This document shows, piece by piece, positions 26,470 to 34,358 of a stretch of DNA of 64,000 nucleotides. Numbering within the stretch: position 1 is the first letter of the stretch; each line of letters starts with the position of its first letter. The notes beneath the pieces are model-generated. The model searched no databases and was not told where the DNA came from. It saw only the letters and a program-made list of their open reading frames with translations. Location of the stretch: NCBI GenBank assembly GCA_025963775.1, contig JAOQAD010000027.1, positions 1-64,000 of the forward strand, written 5' to 3'. The position numbers and the translations under genes were made by a program. Source of the DNA: Bacteroidota bacterium. GTDB taxonomy: Bacteria > Bacteroidota > Bacteroidia > 2-12-FULL-35-15.

Positions 26470-29382
26470 TTAGTTCTTCACAACACGCTGAACGCTTTGT
26501 GCGCTTTCGCCCGCAACTTTCACCATATAGGTTCCTTTTGCAAGTCCTGCAATGTTCAGCTCGATCTTTTCAGTTGCGCTGAATGACTGCTCGGAAACAA
26601 TACGTCCGGCAAGGTCGACAATGGTAACAGAAACTTTTCCGGTCACTGATTTGTTCAGGCTCACTGTTAAGTTATCAGTAGCAGGGTTAGGATAAACCGT
26701 TGCGATGCTGTTTGCATTATTCTCTGCGATGCCTGTTAATGTTGTTACTGTAGCAGTAACCGGGATCCTTGAGCTTGTACAAACGGTTGGAGCTGATGCC
26801 ACTTTCCAGTCGTAGAAGTAATAATATGCGGTGCTGCTTGTTGCAGTACCTGTCCATCCCTGTGTGATCGAAACCAATCCGCTTACAGTGTATGGATATG
26901 TTACACCGGAAGTGCTTCTTTTCATTACAGGAGAAACGGCTCCGAAGTTGGTGTTGTTCAATGCTCCGTCAGTGGTCAGGCGGTAGTTGGTTCCAGGAGT
27001 TAATGCAAAATTGAGGTTCACAACAGTTGTATCGGTTGTAAGATTAACTGTCATTGAATCGATCACCGTTCCGGATGAATTAAGGAGACGGATCTCACGT
27101 GTTCCGAACGTTCCTGTGTACACTTTCACGCTGTTCAGGGTACAAGCACCCATAACATCGAAATCAAGTGCGCCATTGATGGTTGTTGCACTGTATGCGC
27201 TTGATCCGGTCTGGTATGCTTTACCGGTAGTGTTGAGCGATCCCGGGTACGTAGTTGCATCTTCCACATAGTAAGTGGTGGTTGCGCTGATCACAGGAGT
27301 GGTATAGCTTGTTCCTGTTGTAAGCAATGTTCCGCCTGTTGGCATATCGTACCATGTCAAGCTTCCGCCTGTTCCTGTTGCCGATAAGTTAAAGGATGCA
27401 GGGCCAGGTCCGGATGCTCCTGTTCCTGTTGGAGAAGGTGCAGCCAGTACAGAAACGGAAACAGGTGTTGCGCTGAAACTTGCGCAGGTTCCTGTGATCG
27501 TTAATGAATATGTTCCTGATGTAGGAGGATTGATCGTTTGTGATGTTGCAGTGAATCCGCCCGGGCCGCTCCATGCGTATGCCGATGCAGGTGTGCTTGA
27601 CAAGGTGTAAGTTCCTGCGCAGGATGTAGCACCCATGCTTGTCACTGTCGGAGTTTCATCAGGGTTCAGTGTAACGCCCACTGTCGGAGAAATGTTTGTG
27701 CAGGTACCTGAAGTAACCATCACGTTAAATGTTCCTGCAGTTGAAGTGCTGATGGATTGTGTTGTTGCACCGGTTGACCATAAGTAAGAAGGATACCCGC
27801 TTGCTGCAGTCATTGTAGTGCTTTGTCCTGTACAAAGAATGATCGGGCCCGGGATCACGTTACCGGTGATCGTGCAGGTGCCTTCCACTGCGGTAACAAA
27901 CTGGTCAGCATTCAACGCTCCGAAATTTGTTGTTCCGCCGGCAGGCCAGTCGATGGTTGCACTTGTAATGGAAGTGTTTGAACCTAAACCGAAATGCAGC
28001 TGCATTGAGTTTGCGGTACCATAGGTTTCACCAGCCCTTACTTCACGCACCTGCGTTCCGAAAGCGCCTGTGATGGTCACACGCGCACCGATCGCACTTT
28101 TATTGCTGACAGTTCCGGTAAGGTTAAAAGTGATAAAGTGGTTTCCGTTGTTTGTATTATTAAGGTACAATACATCGTTTGTTGTTGTAGGTGTATTGTA
28201 AACATTCCCGTAGGAAGCAAGCACGTCGATCTGTCCGTCGTGGTTCAGATCTCCTGTTGCGAATGACAGCATACCGTTTGACTGTGAAGGGAAAGTTCCG
28301 CTCAGCGCAGTGAATGTTTTATTACCATTGTTGCGGTACACCCAGTACGAATCTCCTGATCCGCCGCCTGACATTAAGATATCCACATAACCATCGTTGT
28401 CAAAATCTTCAAGGATGGATTCGATGCCATCGTTGTTCCAGCTGAAACCGGTTGTTGCAGTAATGTCGGTGAAATGTCCTGCACCGTCATTTTCAAGGAT
28501 CTGGCTTGCACCTGTATGGTTCATCATTAACACGTCGAAATCGCCGTCGTTATCGATGTCGCCAAAGCTGGTGGTCCAGGTCTGCCTGAAATTTGTTACT
28601 TCAATTCCGTATGTTGCTGCAGCTTCGGTGTACACATTGCTTCCGTTGTTCACGAACAAACGGTCCCTTCTGCGCTGATCGGTGCTGCTGGAAGTACTCT
28701 GGCGGCAATGCGCAATGTACAGATCCAGGTCACCATCGTTATCGAAATCCAGCCATACGCTTCCGTAGTTACCGGAATCATAAGGATCGCCTGAGTAGGT
28801 CATACCCGGGTTGATGTTGGTATTGATCATGGCAGTTGTTGGCGTTTGCAAAGCAAGTGTTCCGGTTGTGTTCTTGTAGATCTTCATGTAATCCACATCG
28901 TCGCACACTGCAAGATCCACCCATCCGTCGTTGTTGAAATCGCCAAACGTTACGTTCTGTACGAAATAAGAGCCTCCGAGTGTTGTTGTTGTTGCAGTGA
29001 TGGTAGTTCCCGACCATGCCAGCTTTACAAGGTACATGCTTCCGTTCGTACCGGTAGCTACATCTTTCCAGCCATTGTGATCCACATCGGCCACAGCCAT
29101 TCCCCATACACGTGAGCCGCCGGTGATGTTACCAAGGCTGTAATGCGTGTACGTTCCGTTTTGTTTCTGAAGGTCGACCAGCAAGGTTGTACCCTGATCC
29201 ATTTTAACAAGGTCATCAAGGCCGTCGTTGTTTACATCGACTACCGTGATAGCACAACCACTGTGTGTAGCAGTCGGGATAAGACTGTTTGCATTTGTAA
29301 ATGAAAATTGTGCGAAGGAGCTTGCTGCTCCTAACATACAAGATGCAAATACAACTGTGCGGGGAAAAGTAATTTTTACCAT
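26470..29382 (-). CDS. Secreted FG-GAP/VCBS and ASPIC-UnbV protein with T9SS sorting domain
   Basis: 970 residues. A signal peptide (FASCMLGAASSFAQ) precedes a seven-bladed-propeller type region (about 30-410) with repeated Asp-rich calcium loops such as DVNNDGLDDLV, DFNNDGWVDLAV, DFDNDGDLDLYI and DIDNDGDFDVLM. An ASPIC/UnbV domain follows (about 415-490: SAIGARVTITG ... LHFGLGS). Then come Ig-like/PKD-like modules with YLWSTGATTQSISTSTAG, and a C-terminal sorting domain (about 885-970) with VYPNPATDNLTV and LAKGTYMVKVAG. It should be exported by Sec, then T9SS, and anchored or released at the surface. FG-GAP/ASPIC proteins bind polymers or partner proteins; substrate unknown. 67 bases separate it from the upstream cytochrome gene on the same strand. 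Confidence 0.87.
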   Translation of the reverse strand: MVKITFPRTVVFASCMLGAASSFAQFSFTNANSLIPTATHSGCAITVVDVNNDGLDDLVKMDQGTTLLVDLQKQNGTYTHYSLGNITGGSRVWGMAVADVDHNGWKDVATGTNGSMYLVKLAWSGTTITATTTTLGGSYFVQNVTFGDFNNDGWVDLAVCDDVDYMKIYKNTTGTLALQTPTTAMINTNINPGMTYSGDPYDSGNYGSVWLDFDNDGDLDLYIAHCRQSTSSSTDQRRRDRLFVNNGSNVYTEAAATYGIEVTNFRQTWTTSFGDIDNDGDFDVLMMNHTGASQILENDGAGHFTDITATTGFSWNNDGIESILEDFDNDGYVDILMSGGGSGDSYWVYRNNGNKTFTALSGTFPSQSNGMLSFATGDLNHDGQIDVLASYGNVYNTPTTTNDVLYLNNTNNGNHFITFNLTGTVSNKSAIGARVTITGAFGTQVREVRAGETYGTANSMQLHFGLGSNTSITSATIDWPAGGTTNFGALNADQFVTAVEGTCTITGNVIPGPIILCTGQSTTMTAASGYPSYLWSTGATTQSISTSTAGTFNVMVTSGTCTNISPTVGVTLNPDETPTVTSMGATSCAGTYTLSSTPASAYAWSGPGGFTATSQTINPPTSGTYSLTITGTCASFSATPVSVSVLAAPSPTGTGASGPGPASFNLSATGTGGSLTWYDMPTGGTLLTTGTSYTTPVISATTTYYVEDATTYPGSLNTTGKAYQTGSSAYSATTINGALDFDVMGACTLNSVKVYTGTFGTREIRLLNSSGTVIDSMTVNLTTDTTVVNLNFALTPGTNYRLTTDGALNNTNFGAVSPVMKRSTSGVTYPYTVSGLVSITQGWTGTATSSTAYYYFYDWKVASAPTVCTSSRIPVTATVTTLTGIAENNANSIATVYPNPATDNLTVSLNKSVTGKVSVTIVDLAGRIVSEQSFSATEKIELNIAGLAKGTYMVKVAGESAQSVQRVVKN

Positions 29383-29449
29383 TTGCGTTTGTTTAAATTG
29401 GTTTTTAAATAACTTATTAGTTTAGAGATAGATAAAGTAAGGGAATATT

Positions 29450-31405
29450 TTATGATTTTACAACTTTTTTATAATAAGTTTTTCTTGCCGTCCTGATCTT
29501 CAGATAATATACGCCCGGAGCTGAAGGAAGCTCGAAATTCAATTCCGGCTGGTAGCCTGTGTTCACAAGGTGCAGCGGATGTTTGCCATCTCCGGTGTAC
29601 ACATCGATCTCCCTGACAAGGTCGCCATAATCGGCAGAAACATTCACTTTTCCATCCCCGGTAAGGGTCGGCCAAACGTGGATACCTTCCTGGCCTGGCA
29701 TAGCCATAATTCCGGTCGTCAATCCCACATTCACAAGGCTGTCCGCCACCATGAGGAATGGGCGCTGGTCGGCAGACTGGTACATGGCCTCGAACTTATC
29801 GATCTCGGGAGCAGACATGGTGAAGAGCTGATCCACCCATTTCGGCGGAACGGCCTGGTAATACATTTTCGCGCGGATCTTCAGGTTCCCGACAGCGCCT
29901 GTAACGGGAGCATGCACGGTTACATAATCAATCCCGCTTCCTTCCACCATACCTGTTTTATTAAAATCGGCATCGGCAAGGGCATCGGCTGAAACCAGCG
30001 TGGTATCGTAAACGGGCGAAGCGGTTGTGAACCCGGCAGGCGGAATGCGGTTGTCCTTCAGCACAACAGCTGCACGCTCGAGTATCGAGGTAAAATTGCT
30101 GTTTACATCGCCGGGTGTTAATTCGTAGATCTGCGGAACATTCGATTGCGAGATGATGGCATGGTGCGGCTCAAAGGAGGGGTTCTCCCCGATCACCCGC
30201 TGCTGGCTGTTGAAAGTCCCGGAACGGAACACGGTATCATTCACCGCATCGGTGATCACCAGTTGAAGCACAGCCCTCCGTGAAGGATAACCGGAAGGGA
30301 ACTTGTGCCCTGCCTTGTTTTTGATCTTCACACGGTAATAGGCCGTATCAGCCGTTACGCTATCGAGAATAATGTTGAGGTCGATGGATTTTTGCTTCAG
30401 CAGGGCCGAGGTGGCAACGATCGTGGAATCAAACTTATCATCCGGCACATATACATTAAGGCTGTCCTTGTTATTTTTGATCAGGTTGAGCATAAAATAG
30501 TTCGCTCCCTGGAAGGTATGCTGGTTGAATGGCGTACGTGGCGTTAAGCCGCTGGTGCTGTTGGAAATAATAATGGCATCCTCGATCTGCGGCATGTGGC
30601 AGGTCTGGCATTTAATATCGTTCGCAGGAAAGTCTGAATTCACATACTCGTGGTAAGTCGCCTGTTCTACAAAATAGCCACCGGTAGCGGTACCGCCAAG
30701 GTCGGCTGTCTGGGTGATGAGGGTATGGCAGGAAGAGCAAAGCTTGCCTTTATCCATGTGGGCGCTGAACACCGGTGTGAATCCTTCATACAATTGCATC
30801 GGGCCTACGTAAGGTGCAGGGAAAGGGCCGTATTCCACATGCGTGGTATCGTAGGGAATATTGCCGGAATAGAAGTTTCCTGTGCCAAGTCCGTTCGGGC
30901 CGATGGCATGGCAGGCGCCGCAGGATACGCCGTCTTTTCCAAGTGTATCATTGGCAAGGTCCGACAATCCGTAAAACGGTTGTCCGTGGTATTTAAAGGT
31001 ATAGCTTCCCAAAGGGGCATGGCAATCGAGGCATTTGTTCTGGAGCTCGCTGGCATGCCCGGGATTGATCATGATCTCCTGGCGCACTTTTGCCTTCCAG
31101 AAAGGATCTTTTGCACTAAGGGCCATCATGGAGCTTTCCCAGCGGGAAACGAGGTTTACATCATTACCTGCTTCATCGATGCTGGCAGCATGGGCGGAAT
31201 CATAGCCGTGGCAGCCCCTGCAGCTGGAAGACGGAAGGAAATATTCCCCGGCGGCGATCGGTGCGCGAAGCATGGTATCCTGGTACGCTTCGATCTGTTC
31301 TGCAGTATGGTATTTATAGGAAGAAACTCTGGATGATGCCGAATTCAGAAATTTAAAGCCTACGGCGAAGCCAACAAGTATAAAGAGAATCGTAATTTTT
31401 TTCAT
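29450..31405 (-). CDS. Pentaheme cytochrome c family protein, secreted, probable T9SS tail
   Basis: 651 residues. An N-terminal signal/anchor (ITILFILVGFAVGFKFL) is followed by five CxxCH heme sites at residues about 62 (CRGCH), 125 (CLDCH), 162 (CGACH), 223 (CSSCH) and 266 (CQTCH). Distal His ligands could come from FKYH, THVEYG and similar. The C-terminal half (about 300-600) is beta-rich with no heme, and the final stretch YYLKIRTARKTYYKKVVKS resembles a T9SS sorting-domain ending, though the YPNP part is absent. Likely a periplasmic or surface electron carrier or cytochrome c-554-like protein. The pairing with the FG-GAP protein suggests a joint surface role, which is inference. Confidence 0.8.
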   Translation of the reverse strand: MKKITILFILVGFAVGFKFLNSASSRVSSYKYHTAEQIEAYQDTMLRAPIAAGEYFLPSSSCRGCHGYDSAHAASIDEAGNDVNLVSRWESSMMALSAKDPFWKAKVRQEIMINPGHASELQNKCLDCHAPLGSYTFKYHGQPFYGLSDLANDTLGKDGVSCGACHAIGPNGLGTGNFYSGNIPYDTTHVEYGPFPAPYVGPMQLYEGFTPVFSAHMDKGKLCSSCHTLITQTADLGGTATGGYFVEQATYHEYVNSDFPANDIKCQTCHMPQIEDAIIISNSTSGLTPRTPFNQHTFQGANYFMLNLIKNNKDSLNVYVPDDKFDSTIVATSALLKQKSIDLNIILDSVTADTAYYRVKIKNKAGHKFPSGYPSRRAVLQLVITDAVNDTVFRSGTFNSQQRVIGENPSFEPHHAIISQSNVPQIYELTPGDVNSNFTSILERAAVVLKDNRIPPAGFTTASPVYDTTLVSADALADADFNKTGMVEGSGIDYVTVHAPVTGAVGNLKIRAKMYYQAVPPKWVDQLFTMSAPEIDKFEAMYQSADQRPFLMVADSLVNVGLTTGIMAMPGQEGIHVWPTLTGDGKVNVSADYGDLVREIDVYTGDGKHPLHLVNTGYQPELNFELPSAPGVYYLKIRTARKTYYKKVVKS

Positions 31406-31587
31406 GCAGGTTCAAGTGTGTAATAAACAATGGATTGTGTATTAACAAATGTAAAGAAATGAATCTGAAATAGAAAGAAAAAACGACGGGGATCAGGAAG
31501 GATCCTATAAATTAATTATGCTAAGGGATAATTTTGGGAAGAACTAAATGTTTTGCCCTCCGGGGCAGGATTATTCGGATGGTGTCC

Positions 31588-31700
31588 AGAACCGTTTTTT
31601 CTTTTTTCTTGATAAAAAAGAAAAAAAATCAAGAAAGCCTGATCGCTTCCCGCGGGCGATACGGCATCGCAGGCTTTCAGGCCTTGCGCGCGGCTCCGTA
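31588..31700. repeat. Inverted AT-rich repeat in the 31.4-31.9 kb gap
   Basis: This 507-base gap has no convincing gene apart from the DUF1328 gene terminator at its end. TTTCTTGAT and ATCAAGAAA bracket a poly-purine run at 31607-31646, and the sequence continues into a GC-rich stretch with GCGGGCGATACGGCATCGC. I recall very similar 'ttcttgataaaaaagaa' sequences as dispersed intergenic repeats in other Bacteroidota. Role unknown. Confidence 0.5.
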
Positions 31701-31835
31701 GAATGTTTCAGATAAACCTTGCAGATTGCGTATGTGCGTGCTGTGATCAACATTAGCAGCATGCTTCCTTCTTATGAGGAAGAAATGATCCATGAAAAAC
31801 TAAAGCAAAAAACGCTTTATTTTATACATAAAAAG

Positions 31836-31900
31836 AAAACCGCCCGCGGAACTACCCTGTATCATTCAAGTACAGAGATGTTCCCCGAAGCGGTTTCCAG
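31836..31900 (-). terminator. Intrinsic terminator of the DUF1328 gene
   Basis: On the minus strand, GGAAACCGC...GGGGAAC pairs with GTTCC...GCGGGCGGTTTTC across a loop holding a small inner stem (CTGTA/TACAG), followed by TTTTCTTTTT. The 63-codon open frame crossing it on the plus strand is therefore unlikely to be a gene. Confidence 0.7.
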
Positions 31901-31912
31901 GATCTTTTAAAA

Positions 31913-32083
31913 CTATTTTCGCTTCACAAGTGATGAGCCGGCAATTAATGCAACGACAAACAACACCAGGAATACGAAGAACAGAATTTTAGCAATAGAT
32001 GCTGCTCCTGCAGCAATGCCTGTAAATCCGAATAACGCTGCAACCAGCGCTACTACAAGAAATATAAGTGACCAACGTAACAT
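31913..32083 (-). CDS. DUF1328 small membrane protein (YtjA-like)
   Basis: 56 residues: [20 protein letters not shown], then [36 protein letters not shown]. It has two hydrophobic helices and matches the DUF1328/YtjA pattern (W near the start, GxxGIAAGAA.IAKILF, basic tail). Such proteins are small inner-membrane proteins often induced by stress; the molecular role is unknown. It has its own terminator and stands alone in its orientation between the repeat gap and ridA. Confidence 0.8.
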   Translation of the reverse strand: MLRWSLIFLVVALVAALFGFTGIAAGAASIAKILFFVFLVLFVVALIAGSSLVKRK

Positions 32084-32279
32084 AGTAAAAAGATTTTAGT
32101 TTGTAATTAGTTATCTGCGGAGGTACAACAAATTATTATGCCAAGCCTGCTTCGCCTTTGTTTACAAGCATTTCAAAAAAATCATCCAGGATGCGGGTGT
32201 AGAATTAAATTCACAAAACACAGCGGGATTCCACAGATTGACAATTTTAATTACTTTCGCATCAACCAAAATATACCTC

Positions 32280-32657
32280 ATGAAAAAGATCATCACATCC
32301 AAAAATGCCCCTGCACCGATCGGCCCATACAGTCACGGCGTACTGATGGGCAATACCTTATTTGTAAGCGGACAGGTTGGAAAGCACCCGGTGAGCGGTG
32401 AGCTGATGCTGGGCGATATTAAAACGGAAACAAAACAGGTGATGGAAAATATAAAGGGGATCCTTACAGATGCGGGAATGGATTTTCCGGACATCTGCAA
32501 AACAACGATCTTCCTTACCGACATGAATAATTTCGCAGCGGTGAATGAAGTGTACGGCTCCTACTTTAAAGGAGATTTTCCGGCAAGGGAAACCGTGCAG
32601 GTATCGAAGCTGCCACTGAATGTGAATGTGGAGATCAGCGTGATCGCGATGAAGTAG
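32280..32657 (+). CDS. ridA: RidA family enamine/imine deaminase
   Basis: 125 residues from the ATG at 32280, which fits the family's usual length; the longer frame upstream crosses promoter-like sequence (TACTTTCG near 32252). APAPIGPYSHGVLMGNTLFVSGQ at the N-terminus, NIKGILTDAGM, and PARETVQVSKLP with the substrate-binding Arg and CGEISV-like VEISVIA ending are RidA hallmarks. It hydrolyses reactive 2-aminoacrylate and related imines in the cytoplasm. In relatives I recall this gene next to lptD; here the two are separated by about 7 kb. Confidence 0.93.
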   Translation: MKKIITSKNAPAPIGPYSHGVLMGNTLFVSGQVGKHPVSGELMLGDIKTETKQVMENIKGILTDAGMDFPDICKTTIFLTDMNNFAAVNEVYGSYFKGDFPARETVQVSKLPLNVNVEISVIAMK

Positions 32658-32667
32658 CTGAGTGCTA

Positions 32668-32780
32668 TCGACACTTCTTGATACGCTTCACGCGTTACGC
32701 ACCCGATTGACGTTGGTGTCAGCTCGAGTGTTTTCTGACGACAGGAAGAAAACGTATCGGGAACAAGCGTACCTGATTTT
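32668..32780. repeat. Dispersed intergenic repeat copy
   Basis: Degenerate copy of the 'cgatacgcttc...gtcagctcgag...cgggaacaagcgtacc' repeat shared with 6508-6622 and 13525-13620. It lies between convergent gene ends and contains short palindromes (TTTTCTGACGACAGGAAGAAAA). Confidence 0.5.
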
Positions 32781-32782
32781 TC

Positions 32783-33220
32783 TTACCTCATCAGCCGGCT
32801 TTGCTCCAGCTTTGTTTTGTAACCTGCAATACGGATCCAGTAAATGATCCAGCATACGAGGCCTGCAATGGAAGCGAGCGAGCCCAGGATGGGAATGATG
32901 CCGCAGCAAAACAAAATGCAATATGCGAGCCCTATCGATGCGCCGGGCCTTTCCTCCTCCATCGGGATGTTTCTTTCCGTGCATTCGGCACGCAGTGAAT
33001 CGGCGATCCTGTTCACGACAATGAACTGCCAGACCATTCCGAAGAAAGGGATCAGCATAAGCCAAACCTGTCCGGGAGGCATTTGCCTGTTATGCGGGCT
33101 TACTTCGTTGAGTGTGTTCTGCAGGGTAAGCAGGTAAAAGATCATGGGGATCAGCCCGATAAGAATACCAGCAATTACTGCTATGGCAATAGCGCCGAAA
33201 GCGAATTCATCTGAATACAT
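32783..33220 (-). CDS. Small multi-span membrane protein, DUF4328-like
   Basis: 145 residues with four hydrophobic spans: IAIAVIAGILIGLIPMIFYL, PPGQVWLMLIPFFGMVWQFI, GLAYCILFCCGIIPILGSLA and SIAGLVCWIIYWIRIAGY. The RADSLRAECTERN-type helix between spans 2 and 3 and the W-I-Y-W motif near the end resemble DUF4328 or related Bacteroidota proteins. No catalytic motif. Same strand as two more small membrane proteins and the M61 peptidase, with a terminator between it and the next gene upstream. Confidence 0.7.
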   Translation of the reverse strand: MYSDEFAFGAIAIAVIAGILIGLIPMIFYLLTLQNTLNEVSPHNRQMPPGQVWLMLIPFFGMVWQFIVVNRIADSLRAECTERNIPMEEERPGASIGLAYCILFCCGIIPILGSLASIAGLVCWIIYWIRIAGYKTKLEQSRLMR

Positions 33221-33244
33221 ATTTTATAATTTTAAGGATGGTGT

Positions 33245-33273
33245 AAAAAAATCCCCCCGCGTTTGCGGAGGGA
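33245..33273 (-). terminator. Intrinsic terminator of the gene ending at 33301
   Basis: TCCCCCCGC and GCGGAGGGA pair with one mismatch around a GTTT loop; on the minus strand the stem is followed by seven T. Confidence 0.75.
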
Positions 33274-33300
33274 CTTCTTTGTATTGAATGTGATTGTGAA

Positions 33301-33780
33301 TTATGACATATATTTTAAGTTCACACCGTAAAGGATGATGAACACGACAGGAATGATTGCTCCGAGCACCAGTGCAATGCCGCCGAAAGCTGTAGCTCCG
33401 AGCAATATTGCGCTAACAACAAGCGGAATGATCTGTCCGGCAACATAAATATAATAGCCGGTCTTTTTCAGTTTCCACATCATCATAGAGCCTGCGAAGC
33501 ATAAAAGAATTCCAAGAACTCCTACCGCCAGGCTGATGCCTGCATACTTCATTGCATTCATTGTTTCTTCCATTCCCGGCATTGCCGACATATTGGTCAT
33601 GGCATCAGGATCTGAAGCTGAAGCCACATCCATCATAGCACCTGCCGTTTGAACAGCGAAATAACCCATAACTGAAGCGATCAACCCGATACCGCAGCCG
33701 ATCCATGTAAGGATGCATAATACTGTAATAAACTGAGGCCTTTTTGCTGGTACGCCAGCTTCCATGTTTGTTTGTTCCAT
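33301..33780 (-). CDS. Small membrane protein, paralog A
   Basis: 159 residues. A polar N-terminus is followed by KRPQFITVLCILTWIGCGIGL, a Met-rich extracytoplasmic loop (DPDAMTNMSAMPGMEETMNAM), MMWKLKKTGYYIYVAGQII and a C-terminal span ending YGVNLKYMS. It shares the FLTVLCILTxIxCG, MMWxLKKxG and LKYM/MKYM landmarks with the protein encoded at 33906-34346, so the two are tandem paralogs. No known function. The Met-rich loop might bind metal, which is speculation. Confidence 0.72.
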   Translation of the reverse strand: MEQTNMEAGVPAKRPQFITVLCILTWIGCGIGLIASVMGYFAVQTAGAMMDVASASDPDAMTNMSAMPGMEETMNAMKYAGISLAVGVLGILLCFAGSMMMWKLKKTGYYIYVAGQIIPLVVSAILLGATAFGGIALVLGAIIPVVFIILYGVNLKYMS

Positions 33781-33905
33781 AATTTTTGTTTTAGATGTTT
33801 GTGAATTGTTTCTGTTTGTAAAGCTAATTAAGTAAAAAAAAGGAGAGGCTCAGAACTCCGCATTCAGAACTTATCAACAAAGTAAATGTTATGAACAATT
33901 TTAAC

Positions 33906-34346
33906 TTAACGCATGTATTTCATTTGCGAGGCATACATGGTAACAAATAAGCTTGTAAAGAATACTTCAGCGAAATTTAAATGAAGGTTCAGCCAGACTA
34001 CAGGAAGGGATAAAAGGATGATGTTGGCAATGGTATAAAAATGAAAGCCGTTCTTTTTCAGGTTCCACATCATGATGGCGCCAGCAAGTGCAAGCAGCAC
34101 AGGCAACAGGGATACCATGTAGAATGCCCAGCCTGCCTTCATGAGCAGGAACTGCTCTGTATATGCATCGGCATTGTAGCCGGGCGATTGCTTTATGAAC
34201 TCTATCATAAAATCAGCCATCGGGGTTATGATGAATGTGCGCATCACTCCCAGCCCGCATGAAATAAATGTGAGGATGCAAAGCACTGTTAAAAACATGC
34301 TGCGCTTTGCGGGTTGTTCCTTTGTATGCTGATCATGACCTTCCAT
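33906..34346 (-). CDS. Small membrane protein, paralog B
   Basis: 146 residues. His-rich start (MEGHDQHTKEQPAKR), then SMFLTVLCILTFISCGLGVM, a loop, LLALAGAIMMWNLKKNGFHFY and ASQMKYMR. Landmark motifs match paralog A but overall similarity is modest, so the duplication is old. It starts 12 bases after the M61 peptidase gene and likely shares its transcript. Function unknown. Confidence 0.7.
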   Translation of the reverse strand: MEGHDQHTKEQPAKRSMFLTVLCILTFISCGLGVMRTFIITPMADFMIEFIKQSPGYNADAYTEQFLLMKAGWAFYMVSLLPVLLALAGAIMMWNLKKNGFHFYTIANIILLSLPVVWLNLHLNFAEVFFTSLFVTMYASQMKYMR

Positions 34347-34358
34347 AAAATCTTCTCC

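Noticed and set aside
31719-31910. 63-codon open frame on the plus strand
   Set aside because: It runs through the strong hairpin terminator of the DUF1328 gene and has no homology I recognise.
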